Positions 1 to 7,026 are shown, counted from the first letter of the stretch. The stretch is 8,833 nt of DNA from Candidatus Zhuqueibacterota bacterium 4572_119 (GCA_002084535.1 NBLI01000139.1:1-8833); one strand, 5' to 3'. Notes: generated by a model from the letters alone, not told the origin. Numbers and translations: made by a program.

Positions 1-110
1 TGATCGGTTTTGCTGTTTGGGTTTTTTGGATCAAGTGCATTATCCCTGTCAATATCACCGCACACAATAAAGAAAGGCAACAAAAAAAGAATCATCAATA
101 TTTTTTTCAC
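1..110 (-). CDS. Putative lipoprotein, N-terminal 36 codons only (cut by window edge)
   Basis: This reading frame opens with GTG at 110-108. A strong GGAGGG Shine-Dalgarno at 120-115 lies 4 nt upstream. The translation begins MKKILMILFLLPFFIVCGD: a lysine pair, a hydrophobic core of about 12 residues, then Cys17 in a lipobox-like context (FIVC followed by G-D). This fits a type II lipoprotein signal peptide, although the lipobox is not canonical. The residues after the cysteine (DNALDPKNPN) resemble the linker seen at the start of many surface or outer-membrane lipoproteins of the FCB group; that comparison is from memory. Only 12 bp separate it from the stop codon of the CsgG-like gene upstream, so it is probably the next gene of the same operon. 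The body of the protein lies outside the window and its function is unknown. Confidence 0.6.
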   Translation of the reverse strand, partial: MKKILMILFLLPFFIVCGDIDRDNALDPKNPNSKTD

Positions 111-114
111 AATA

Positions 115-120
115 CCCTCC
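115..120 (-). promoter_or_regulatory. Ribosome binding site that fixes the GTG start of the lipoprotein
   Basis: The minus strand reads GGAGGG, then TATT, then GTG. This is the best Shine-Dalgarno in the window. It selects GTG at 110-108 over the in-frame ATG at 95-93, which would cut the charged n-region from the signal peptide. Confidence 0.6.
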
Positions 121-122
121 CT

Positions 123-896
123 TTAAAACCGTATATTGAGTGACAAACCATATTGACTACCATCTGCTAATACTCCCAGCGCCCATTTTGGCTGTAGGTG
201 ACCAGGAATATTTTTGGTGTTTCGCGCGTAAATCCGGTTTGATTTAGTCCGGTCCGCCTGCCACAAAATAAAAGTTGTAATTGCGGCAGCGCTGCTAACG
301 ACCAAAAAAACGTTGCGTATTTTATAATTCTTGTTTGCTTTATCATAATAGTTGTCAAATTCACCCAGGTTGCTGGCATCATGATATTTATCGTAATTAC
401 TTTTGTATGCCGAGTGAAATAAAGCCGTTGTTACGACCAGCCCGGTTGTGGAAACGAGCATCCAGTTCGCGTAATAAGTTGTTAATTTCCTGACCTCGGT
501 TCGCTTACCGTTTCCGGTAAGTACAAAAATTATGTTATTGGCGAGGAGGTGAATCATTGGTTCAATAAAATTGGAGCTCGCGCCGGAAACTTTTTCCCCA
601 ACAATTTGCCCGGTTGCTACTTTTATGATATGTGTATCAATTCTGAGCTGCCCTGAAGTAACATTTATCTCACCGGTTATAATATATTCGGCGCCAGCCA
701 GTCTGCCCACTTCCCGCGCGTGTTTTTTTTCGATCTGCAACCGGTCATAGCGAAGCCTGGAGCTGTTATTTTTGAAATCCATAACCGCCAGCGTAATCTT
801 ATTTTCATCCCGCGCCGAAAAAGCAGGAATTGATGAAATCAGAATAGAGATTAAAAATACAGTTATATAGACTTTTCGTCCCACTTTCTTATTCAT
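123..896 (-). CDS. Secreted CsgG-like / DUF5683-like protein with shortened N-terminal domain
   Basis: This 257-residue protein begins with a signal peptide (hydrophobic residues about 11-26, cleavage probably after AFSA). Residues 34-127 resemble the CsgG/FlgO-type fold: a first strand LAVMDFKNNS, then GRLAGAEYIITGEI, then a strand containing DTHIIKVATGQIV. Two hydrophobic segments follow (about 144-162 and 194-214), spaced as in DUF5683 proteins. The protein ends in GLSLNIRF, an aromatic end typical of envelope proteins. In CsgG-like domains about 50-60 residues usually separate the DFKNNS strand from the AGAEYIITG strand; here only about 20 do, so an internal piece seems to be missing. The ATG lies directly against GGAG (897-900) with no spacing, so the GTG at 884-882 could be the true start. 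It overlaps the end of kdsC by 8 bp, implying co-transcription with the Kdo genes. An outer-membrane or periplasmic role is inferred and the precise function is unknown. Confidence 0.6.
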   Translation of the reverse strand: MNKKVGRKVYITVFLISILISSIPAFSARDENKITLAVMDFKNNSSRLRYDRLQIEKKHAREVGRLAGAEYIITGEINVTSGQLRIDTHIIKVATGQIVGEKVSGASSNFIEPMIHLLANNIIFVLTGNGKRTEVRKLTTYYANWMLVSTTGLVVTTALFHSAYKSNYDKYHDASNLGEFDNYYDKANKNYKIRNVFLVVSSAAAITTFILWQADRTKSNRIYARNTKNIPGHLQPKWALGVLADGSQYGLSLNIRF

Positions 897-1419
897 CTCC
901 TTTTAAAAAATTTTCAATTGACTGCTCCCACTTTCCCTGTCCTCTCAGCACCAGTTCAATGACCTCCCGTACCGCGCCTTTGCCGCCGGATTTTTTTGTT
1001 ATATAATCGGCAATATCTTTGATGTCTTCTGCTGCATCAGCCACCGTGCATTTTAAACCAACTTGCTTCATCACTTTTAAATCATTGAGGTCATCACCAA
1101 CGTAGGCGATCTGCTCATTTTCTATTGACAAATTTCGCTTGACATCTTCAAAAGGGATAATTTTATTCCGCACTTTTTGATAAAATATTTCTATTCCCAG
1201 TTCCGCGACTCTTTTATCCAGGGCTTCCGATCCCCTGCCAGTGATAATGCCAATTTTTAGCCCGGCAGATATTGCCAGTTTTATGCCTAATCCGTCTTTA
1301 ACATTGAATGTTTTTAATTCCAGATCATCGAAGCCGTACGCGATTTCTCCATTAGTTAAAACGCCGTCAACATCCAGCAGCAATAAGCGAATATTTTTTA
1401 TTTTATCTTTTATATCCAA
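889..1419 (-). CDS. kdsC: 3-deoxy-D-manno-octulosonate 8-phosphate phosphatase KdsC
   Basis: KdsC is a cytoplasmic HAD-family phosphatase that removes phosphate from Kdo-8-phosphate to give free Kdo. The 176-residue length is normal for this capless, tetrameric subfamily. Motif I is LLLLDVDGVLTNG (nucleophile Asp16, general acid/base Asp18). Motif II is GIITGRGS (Thr60). A lysine in the KVRNK segment (82-86) serves as motif III. Motif IV is YVGDDLND (Asp109, Asp110). The C-terminal GGKGAVREV (145-153) is the KdsC-specific tail that closes the neighbour's active site. The start is TTG at 1419-1417; no ATG fits the frame and the ribosome site is weak. It begins 19 bp after the kdsA stop, and its own end overlaps the next gene. 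The motifs and the kdsA neighbour make this assignment firm. Confidence 0.93.
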   Translation of the reverse strand: MDIKDKIKNIRLLLLDVDGVLTNGEIAYGFDDLELKTFNVKDGLGIKLAISAGLKIGIITGRGSEALDKRVAELGIEIFYQKVRNKIIPFEDVKRNLSIENEQIAYVGDDLNDLKVMKQVGLKCTVADAAEDIKDIADYITKKSGGKGAVREVIELVLRGQGKWEQSIENFLKGDE

Positions 1420-1438
1420 AACCAGCTTCGTCTTCTTG

Positions 1439-2269
1439 TTAATTATCAGTGATTTCTTTTCTCAATTCATCGATCTGTTTCAGTTGGATAAGCAGTTCCT
1501 TCAAGCGCTCCAGTGGAAGCATATTTGAAGCATCGCACAGCGCTTCATTCACGCAGGGATGTGTTTCCAGAAAAATGACTTCAACACCAACCGCTACTGC
1601 CGCGCGGGCTAAAGGGAAAATAAATTCCGGCTGTCCTCCCGATTGTCCGCTGATTCCACCCGGCAATTGCAGGCTATGAGTGGAATCAAAAATAACCGGG
1701 TAGCCAAGCTTTCGCATGATGGCGATGGAACGAAAATCCACAACTAAATTGTGATACCCAAAACTTGCGCCACGCTCGGTTAACAATATTTGATCATTCC
1801 CGGAAAGCTGTGCTTTTTTAGTGATGGGTCCCATATCTTCGGGAGCCATGAATTGTCCCTTTTTAATATTGACAGGTAAATTCGTTTTTGCTGCCGCGAC
1901 CACGATATCGGTCTGCCGGCATAAAAAAGCCGGAATTTGTAATACATCAACAACTTCCGCCACTGGAGCTGCCTGTACAGCGGTGTGTATATCCGTCAAC
2001 ACAGGAACATCAAATTCCTTTTTCACCTTTTCCAATACTTTGAGACCAGAGTCAAGTCCGGGTCCCGTATATGAAGTAAGACTTTGGCGATTTGCTTTTG
2101 TGAAAGACGATTTATAAATGAACGGTATCTTTAATTCATCAGTAATTTTTTTTATCTCTTCCGCTGTATCCAGAGCAATTTTTTCCGTCTCGATAACGCA
2201 TGGTCCAGCGATCAACACCAGCGGAGATTTTTCATTAATAGCAATTTTACCAATCCTTACTGTTTTCAT
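1439..2269 (-). CDS. kdsA: 3-deoxy-8-phosphooctulonate synthase KdsA, metal-dependent type
   Basis: KdsA condenses phosphoenolpyruvate with arabinose-5-phosphate to give Kdo-8-phosphate in the cytoplasm. The 276-residue TIM barrel is full length. Visible landmarks are LIAGPCVIE (Cys24), the sugar-phosphate loop FTKANRQS (56-63), PVLTDIH (89-95), LQIPAFLCRQTD (110-121), KKGQFMAPEDM (136-146), LTERGASFGY (163-172), FDSTHSLQLPGG (194-205), ETHP (235-238) and CDASNM (245-250). Cys24, His198, Glu235 and Asp246 correspond to the four metal ligands of the Aquifex-type, metal-dependent class; metal-independent enzymes have Asn at the first position. I chose ATG at 2269 because homology starts there; an upstream GTG at 2305 would add 12 unlikely residues. 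The 126-bp gap to pyrG is the largest within this operon, and I see no convincing promoter in it. Confidence 0.94.
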   Translation of the reverse strand: MKTVRIGKIAINEKSPLVLIAGPCVIETEKIALDTAEEIKKITDELKIPFIYKSSFTKANRQSLTSYTGPGLDSGLKVLEKVKKEFDVPVLTDIHTAVQAAPVAEVVDVLQIPAFLCRQTDIVVAAAKTNLPVNIKKGQFMAPEDMGPITKKAQLSGNDQILLTERGASFGYHNLVVDFRSIAIMRKLGYPVIFDSTHSLQLPGGISGQSGGQPEFIFPLARAAVAVGVEVIFLETHPCVNEALCDASNMLPLERLKELLIQLKQIDELRKEITDN

Positions 2270-2395
2270 AATATTTTTAATATCCCAAATCTGATACAAA
2301 ATCACCGCGAAAAAAATTAACTAATAAAGCTTCAAATTATTGTTGCCGTTATAAAAGCAATTTAAATGAACTCCGTGATCTCGGTTTGCAGCTGT

Positions 2396-3646
2396 TTATC
2401 TTTTCTTGCTATACTTTGAAGCAGCTCCGACAAATTCCCGGAATAAAGGATGGGCTTTCAAAGCCCGTGATTTTAATTCGGGATGAAATTGCGCGGCAAC
2501 AAACCAGGGATGGTCGGGCAGTTCAATCATTTCAACCAAATCCAACTCCGGGTTAATGCCACTTAAAATCATACCGTGTTCCAGTAAAACATCTTTAAAA
2601 TTATTATTAACTTCGTAACGATGCCGATGCCGTTCGGAAATTCTTTCCTTACCATATATTTTGTATGTTTTCGTTCCCCTGGCTATTTCACACGGTTGGG
2701 CTCCCAGCCGCATTGTTCCGCCTTTTGATTTTATGCGTTTTTGTTCTTCCATTAAATCAATTACCGGGTATGATGTATCTTCATCGAATTCGGTGCTGTT
2801 GGCATTTTTCAATCCGCATACATTCCTGGCAAATTCAATTATAGCAGTTTGAAGTCCCAGACAAATCCCCAAAAAAGGAATATTATTTTCACGGGCATAT
2901 TGAATAGCACGAACTTTTCCTTCACTACCGCGGCTTCCAAATCCACCGGGAATCAGCAAACCGGATATATCTTTCAACAGTTCAGCGTGATTACCCTCTT
3001 CAAGCTTCTCAGCTTCGATCCAGTTCAATTTAACTTTGACATCGTTTTCTACTCCAGCATGTATAAAAGATTCAGCAATGCTTTTATACGAATCCTGTAA
3101 TTCAACGTATTTACCACAAACAGCGATTGTTACTTCCGAAGCCGGATGTTTAATTTTTTCAACAAATCTTTCCCAGTCCTTCAGCTTTGGACGATCGCAT
3201 TGTATTTTTAATTTATTGACCACAATTTCGTCTAAACCACCTGATCTGAATTGAAGTGGAACCTCATAAATTGTAGAAACATCCGGAGCGCTGATAACCG
3301 AATCCGCCGGCACACTGCAAAATAAAGCAATTTTCTTTTTCAAATCCTGGTCAAGGCTGGTTTCTGCCCGGCATAACAGGATGTCAGGCTGAATGCCAAT
3401 TTCACGCAAACGCATGACAGAATGTTGGGTGGGTTTGGTCTTTAATTCTCCAGCAGCACGAATAAACGGAACTAAAGTCAGGTGGACATTCAGGTGATTT
3501 TCCACACCAACGTCCAATCTGAATTGCCGAATCGCTTCTAAAAATGGCAAACTTTCAATATCACCAACAGTGCCGCCAACCTCTGTGATTACTACATCGA
3601 CTTTTTCAGAAGTATTCGCCTTGTTCCAAATCTTCCGGTACGTCAA
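2396..3646 (-). CDS. pyrG: CTP synthase PyrG lacking its N-terminal ~130 residues (broken gene)
   Basis: CTP synthase amidates UTP to CTP using ATP and glutamine; full-length enzymes have about 535-550 residues. Here the frame gives 416, and recognisable homology starts only near KVDVVITEVGGTVGDIE (15-31), about residue 133 of the E. coli protein. The rest of the synthetase domain is present (HLTLVP, KTKPTQHSV, GIQPDIL). So is the whole class I glutaminase domain: LLIPGGFGSRG (230-240), FLGICLGLQ with nucleophile Cys262, and QFHPE with His388 and Glu390. The missing part carries the GGVVSSLGKG P-loop and an Mg-binding Asp, without which CTP cannot be made. The only start codon is a TTG at 3646-3644 inside kdsB, so the first 8-10 residues are kdsB sequence read out of frame. 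As written this is not a working CTP synthase. It is either a deletion (another pyrG would be required) or an assembly error. Confidence 0.88.
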   Translation of the reverse strand: MTYRKIWNKANTSEKVDVVITEVGGTVGDIESLPFLEAIRQFRLDVGVENHLNVHLTLVPFIRAAGELKTKPTQHSVMRLREIGIQPDILLCRAETSLDQDLKKKIALFCSVPADSVISAPDVSTIYEVPLQFRSGGLDEIVVNKLKIQCDRPKLKDWERFVEKIKHPASEVTIAVCGKYVELQDSYKSIAESFIHAGVENDVKVKLNWIEAEKLEEGNHAELLKDISGLLIPGGFGSRGSEGKVRAIQYARENNIPFLGICLGLQTAIIEFARNVCGLKNANSTEFDEDTSYPVIDLMEEQKRIKSKGGTMRLGAQPCEIARGTKTYKIYGKERISERHRHRYEVNNNFKDVLLEHGMILSGINPELDLVEMIELPDHPWFVAAQFHPELKSRALKAHPLFREFVGAASKYSKKR

Positions 3647-4340
3647 CGCCGATTGATTCGCGGTCTGTTAAAGCGGTTTTTATTTTAAAACCATTTTCCA
3701 AAATCCTTAATTGCTCCAGTTTTTCAATTTGCTCGAGTTGTGATTCTGGTAATTGAATAAATTTGAGTAAAAAATCTTTTTGATAAATATAAATTCCAAT
3801 GTGCTGATAATAGTTATCATTTTTTAATGAAACAGCTAAATCAGTTTCATTTCGGTCGAACGGAATAAGCGAACGTGAAAAATAAAGCGCGTTTTTATTT
3901 TTATCCAGCACAACTTTCGGGATATTGGGATTTTTCAAAACATCAACTGAAGTTATTTTCTTCACCAATGTTCCCACAGGCGCGCCCGGGTTCTCCATCA
4001 TTAAATCGACAAGCTGGTCAATGACATCCGGGTTGATAAGCGGTTCATCGCCCTGAATATTAACAACGAGTGAACAATCTAAATTTGCCGCGACCTCAGC
4101 GAGGCGTTCGGTGCCGTTTGCAGCATCCTTTGACGTCATTTCAACCAATCCGCCAAATCTCTTTACTTCTTTGTATATTCTCTCATCATCAGTTGCCACG
4201 ATAACCCGACTCAACCGAACAGCTTTTAACGCCTGTTCATAAACACGCTGAATCATTGTTTTTCCAAGAATATCAGCCAATGGCTTTCCGGGAAACCGCG
4301 CTGATTGATAGCGCGCTGGTATAATACCAACTGCGTCCAT
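3606..4340 (-). CDS. kdsB: CMP-Kdo synthetase KdsB (3-deoxy-manno-octulosonate cytidylyltransferase), C-terminus altered
   Basis: KdsB couples Kdo to CTP, giving CMP-Kdo for transfer to lipid A. From ATG at 4340 the protein has 244 residues. It begins MDAVGIIPARYQSARFPGKP, the nucleotide-binding signature of the family. It continues with VIVATDD (46-52), NGTERL (75-80), VNIQGDEPLI (93-102, Mg-binding Asp98), YFSRSLIPF (153-161), QHIGIYIYQKDFL (179-191), LEKLEQLRILENG (205-217 region) and IGVDVPEDLEQ (230-240). Homology stops there: the last four residues (GEYF) come from sequence belonging to pyrG in another frame, and the usual final few residues are gone. The catalytic core is intact, so the enzyme may still work. 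A longer TTG start at 4355 is possible but unlikely. It starts 26 bp after the gatC stop, in the same operon. Confidence 0.92.
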   Translation of the reverse strand: MDAVGIIPARYQSARFPGKPLADILGKTMIQRVYEQALKAVRLSRVIVATDDERIYKEVKRFGGLVEMTSKDAANGTERLAEVAANLDCSLVVNIQGDEPLINPDVIDQLVDLMMENPGAPVGTLVKKITSVDVLKNPNIPKVVLDKNKNALYFSRSLIPFDRNETDLAVSLKNDNYYQHIGIYIYQKDFLLKFIQLPESQLEQIEKLEQLRILENGFKIKTALTDRESIGVDVPEDLEQGEYF

Positions 4341-4366
4341 ATAATTATAATCCAATATAAATTAAA

Positions 4367-4663
4367 TTAATTCCTTGTTTTTTTTATCACCTTTGGGACA
4401 CTAAAAAACTGCCCGTGCCTTGCTGGCGCGTTTTGTAAAGCTTCTTCAGTTGTCAGACCGGATTTTATTTTATCTTCACGTAAGCCATTCGTCTGTTCAA
4501 AAACATCAGAACCGGATTTAACATCGTCCAGATCCAGTTCATTTATCTTGTCAACATACTCCAGAATTTTGCTTAACTCTCGCGCCATATTTTCTTTTTC
4601 ATCTTCTGAAAAACGTAGTCTCGCTAATTTGGCGATTTTTTCAACATCTTTTTTTTTCAGCAT
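4367..4663 (-). CDS. gatC: Asp-tRNA(Asn)/Glu-tRNA(Gln) amidotransferase subunit C
   Basis: GatC is the small cytoplasmic belt subunit that holds GatA and GatB together in the enzyme amidating Glu-tRNA(Gln), and often Asp-tRNA(Asn). The 98-residue product has the expected size. It opens MLKKKDVEKIAKLARLRFSE, continues with MARELSKILEYVDKINELD (helices), has the GLREDKI turn near the middle, and ends with the family's APARHGQFFSVPKVI segment. I chose ATG at 4663 rather than 4672 because AGGA at 4675-4672 sits 8 nt upstream of it, whereas the upstream ATG overlaps that same AGGA. It is the first gene after the strong promoter at 4748-4776, so it leads the gatC-kdsB-pyrG-kdsA-kdsC transcript. gatA and gatB are not in the window. 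Confidence 0.92.
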   Translation of the reverse strand: MLKKKDVEKIAKLARLRFSEDEKENMARELSKILEYVDKINELDLDDVKSGSDVFEQTNGLREDKIKSGLTTEEALQNAPARHGQFFSVPKVIKKTRN

Positions 4664-4671
4664 GATATCCA

Positions 4672-4675
4672 TCCT
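4672..4675 (-). promoter_or_regulatory. Ribosome binding site deciding the gatC start
   Basis: The minus strand has AGGA at 4675-4672, 8 nt before the ATG at 4663-4661. It overlaps the ATG at 4672-4670, arguing against that longer start. Confidence 0.5.
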
Positions 4676-4747
4676 GGCGGGACTATCTACTTTGCTATAA
4701 AATAATTAGTTACAACCCACAAATTTTGGCACTAAAAATCAAATGTT

Positions 4748-4776
4748 AATATAAAACAATTAACGGACTTTGTCAA
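4748..4776 (-). promoter_or_regulatory. Strong sigma-70-type promoter of the gatC-kdsB-pyrG-kdsA-kdsC operon
   Basis: On the minus strand a perfect -35 box TTGACA (4776-4771) and a -10 box TATATT (4753-4748) are separated by exactly 17 bp. Transcription should start near 4741, giving a leader of about 75-80 nt before gatC. It is the best promoter match in the window and lies in the 272-bp gap between ecfT and gatC, as expected for the start of a new transcription unit. I see no operator-like dyad directly over it. Confidence 0.75.
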
Positions 4777-4935
4777 GTATAAATTAATTTTGTTGGCATA
4801 ATTTTTGTAGATGAAGCGCGCTTATTTGAATTTTTATGGATTACCAAAATTATATTAGGAAAAGAAAATATAATCTCGGAATATCTGATTTATTCTGCTG
4901 ATTCTCAATTGGGTAATCAAACTATTTCATCTAAT

Positions 4936-5697
4936 CTAAAATTCAGCCAAAAATACTGAGATGATATTAAATATTATTACCAAAATTATAACAACATAAT
5001 CCAACAATTTCAAAGCATATTTCACCGGGAAATTGACTCGCTGATAGCTGCCGTATCCTCTCATCTCCAGCGCCAGCGAAGAATAAGACGCGTATTGAAG
5101 TCCGCGGAAAAGCAGCGGCTTCAAGATTTTTCTCACGTTTAAATATTTATCTTTTAATTTCAGATCAGAAAGATTTACACCCCGAAATTTCAAAGTCCAC
5201 ATGCCCTTCTTCATTTCGGAAGCCATAAAGGGAATAAACCGAATGGTGGTTAACAATAGCAAACTAAATTGAATGGTAATGCCAATCTTGTTCAGAAAAA
5301 CAAAAAACTCAAATACTGGAATTTTAGAAAAAAGGTAAGCCAAAATAAAAATCATCAGGAATCTGTTCCAGAGCAAAAAAGCCTCACGCAGCCCGTCAGC
5401 ATAAATTAAAGGGAACTCATTCCACTGAAAAAGAATAGCACCCTGCCTGCGAAAAATTATTTGGAATAATGAAACGATTAATAATACTGCTCCAATTCCG
5501 GAAAATCTTTGCACAAAAATTTTCATTCCGGTTCTTTGCGTTAGCACAACAAAAACAATGAGAATTAACAGCCAGGAAACAGGGATGAAATAATCGCGCG
5601 CTGCCACAGCCCAAAAAGTCGCGGAACATCCTGCAAACAAAATTGAGAAGAAATGAAGTTTTGAATTAATTTGGTCATGCATTTTTATTCTATCCAT
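4936..5697 (-). CDS. ecfT: ECF transporter transmembrane component EcfT (CbiQ/YkoC-like)
   Basis: EcfT is the inner-membrane scaffold that passes ATPase movement to the substrate-binding S component. Counting from the longest start (5724, 262 residues), hydrophobic segments lie at about 26-48, 50-63, 76-91, 115-134, 150-167 and 242-260. The cytoplasmic coupling region before the last helix carries the two family signatures in degenerate form: LKFRGV (178-183) and LALEMRGYG (217-225), each with the Arg-Gly of the classic Ala-Arg-Gly motif that contacts the ATPases. The start is uncertain. The ATG at 5697 (used here) overlaps the upstream ATPase gene by 13 bp. The ATG at 5682 lies just after that gene's stop, and the frame extends back to 5724. 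It is the last gene of the ecf cluster. I found no clear intrinsic terminator after it, only an AAGCGCGCTT palindrome near 4814-4823. Confidence 0.85.
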   Translation of the reverse strand: MDRIKMHDQINSKLHFFSILFAGCSATFWAVAARDYFIPVSWLLILIVFVVLTQRTGMKIFVQRFSGIGAVLLIVSLFQIIFRRQGAILFQWNEFPLIYADGLREAFLLWNRFLMIFILAYLFSKIPVFEFFVFLNKIGITIQFSLLLLTTIRFIPFMASEMKKGMWTLKFRGVNLSDLKLKDKYLNVRKILKPLLFRGLQYASYSSLALEMRGYGSYQRVNFPVKYALKLLDYVVIILVIIFNIISVFLAEF

Positions 5698-6284
5698 TCC
5701 TGGAATACTTTCCAATTTTGACATTTCAGCAATGGCGCGTACCTATGATCTGATTCACCTTTTCCGATGCCTAATATTACGGTTGGGTTTTTTATGCTTT
5801 TGTTGTTTAGCTGTTCGAAAAATGATATCAACTGCCCGGTTCGCTTTGAAGACAAATAAGTGTTTAAACTACCCATAATAAAATATTCAGGCTGCTTTAT
5901 CCACTGGGTCAGAAGCCAGAGCATTCTTGATTCACCTTTTGACAAATAGAAAGGATTCTTCAGGGCAAGATGTTCCAATTCAAATCGAAGAAGCTGTTCC
6001 CTGCTATTCTCAAAATGAAAATCAGTTGCTATTGCCTTCCCATTTTTAGCTGCTAATGCATCAGCCACTTCCGCCTCCACAGTCTCATTGAGAAAAATCC
6101 CCGGGAGCTCTTCAGGAACCCAGCCAATTTTTTCCGCGTCAGTAAAATAAATATCGTCCGGTTTTTTTTGACTCTTTTGAAAATAAGAAGCTAATGAAGC
6201 ATCGATCCGATTTTTTTCCTGCCTGACCAAATAGTGAAAATTAGGTGGAAATTTTTGGCGTATTGATTTTAAAATGTTTGTCAT
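5685..6284 (-). CDS. Degenerate ABC ATPase-like subunit of an ECF transporter (no Walker A)
   Basis: This 199-residue protein aligns with an ABC nucleotide-binding domain in order but has lost its catalytic residues. At the Walker A position (22-30) it reads QEKNRIDAS, keeping the following LASYF helix but not the GxxGxGKS/T loop. Then come DIYF (44-47) and a Q-loop-like IGWVPEE (53-59) with Glu instead of Gln. A recognisable signature LSKGE (114-118) follows. The Walker B strand EYFIMGSLN (133-141) has Gly where the Mg-binding Asp should be. No H-loop histidine is seen in VILGIGKG (169-176). The N-terminus before Walker A is also short by about 15 residues. It overlaps the upstream ATPase gene by 4 bp (ATGA) and leads into ecfT, so it probably forms the second half of an EcfA-EcfA' heterodimer. 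I infer a structural or regulatory partner supplying only its signature motif to the other subunit's ATP site. Confidence 0.72.
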   Translation of the reverse strand: MTNILKSIRQKFPPNFHYLVRQEKNRIDASLASYFQKSQKKPDDIYFTDAEKIGWVPEELPGIFLNETVEAEVADALAAKNGKAIATDFHFENSREQLLRFELEHLALKNPFYLSKGESRMLWLLTQWIKQPEYFIMGSLNTYLSSKRTGQLISFFEQLNNKSIKNPTVILGIGKGESDHRYAPLLKCQNWKVFQEWIE

Positions 6285-6937
6285 GCTAAAACTGTTTTAT
6301 TTTTCATTTTCCACAATTTTGAATTTATTGAAGTTTGGTTATCAATTAAAATAACAGACTTTCCCTGATCAGCCAAATACGCAATAAATTTCTTCCACGA
6401 CCCGGCTTCATGTTTGATTAAAAAGCTAAACACATCATCAAACAAAAAAAGCTCTGCTCCCTGGATAAAATAAATAGCGGTAAGTGCTAACGCTTTTTGG
6501 CGCCCTGATAAATTGAGAAAATTGATGTTTCTAATTTCATTTATCTCAGTGAAAAATGAGCTAAAGCTTTCAATTCTTATTCCCAGTTCCGCTGTGGTCA
6601 TTTTCAAAATCGAAGCGGTAAAAATCAATTCCTGATTTAAATTTTCATTCAATAAAAAAAGCTCGATATGTGAGCTGGGAATCAAAGCGATTTTTGGAAA
6701 GAAACACCGGGGAGGATTTTTTGCCACAGATTTTTCATTAAAATAAATATCACCTCTGAAAATCTCCCCCTTGCTAAAATGCGGAATCAATCCGGCGATC
6801 AAATGCAAAAGCGTTGTTTTACCGACGCCATTTTCTCCAACCAATCGCACGATGTCCGATGGTTTCAATTCCAGTGAAACATTTTCCAGCAAGGTTTTTT
6901 CGTCCCAGCCAAAAGTAAAATTATCAATTTTCAGCAT
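6281..6937 (-). CDS. ABC ATPase of an ECF transporter (EcfA-like), atypical catalytic motifs
   Basis: This 218-residue ABC ATPase probably powers vitamin uptake with EcfT. Walker A GENGVGKT (34-41) is intact, as is the A-loop-like FTFGW (7-11). The signature is LSGRQ (143-147) instead of LSGGQ. Walker B is ELFLFDD (162-168), with Asp in place of the usual catalytic Glu. The expected Q-loop Gln is replaced in IALIPSSHIELFL (83-95). The H-loop reads VILIDNQ (195-201), with Asn where His is normal. It should bind ATP but may hydrolyse it slowly. The insertion between Walker A and the signature is short, as in EcfA/CbiO proteins. The product ends with a 4-bp ATGA overlap with the degenerate ATPase, suggesting translational coupling. 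The start is ATG at 6937; no good Shine-Dalgarno is seen. The parallel is B. subtilis YkoD, where two such domains are fused. Confidence 0.82.
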   Translation of the reverse strand: MLKIDNFTFGWDEKTLLENVSLELKPSDIVRLVGENGVGKTTLLHLIAGLIPHFSKGEIFRGDIYFNEKSVAKNPPRCFFPKIALIPSSHIELFLLNENLNQELIFTASILKMTTAELGIRIESFSSFFTEINEIRNINFLNLSGRQKALALTAIYFIQGAELFLFDDVFSFLIKHEAGSWKKFIAYLADQGKSVILIDNQTSINSKLWKMKNKTVLA

Positions 6938-7026
6938 ATTGACATTTTCGGTCTTTTAAATAATTGAATTTGTTTTTTTTATAATTTGGATTTAATCTGT
7001 AAGGATTATAAGAATTTCATATTACC

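Noticed and set aside
1241..2117. Several plus-strand open frames opposite kdsC and kdsA
   Set aside because: They are antisense shadows of well-recognised genes with no motif of their own.
2270..2395. Separate promoter for kdsA in the 126-bp gap after pyrG
   Set aside because: TTG and TA-rich pieces are present but none has acceptable -35/-10 spacing.
4839..4918. Inverted pair GATTACC/GGTAATC, 66 bp apart after ecfT
   Set aside because: Only 7 bp with a long AT-rich interval; this is expected by chance and not a terminator.
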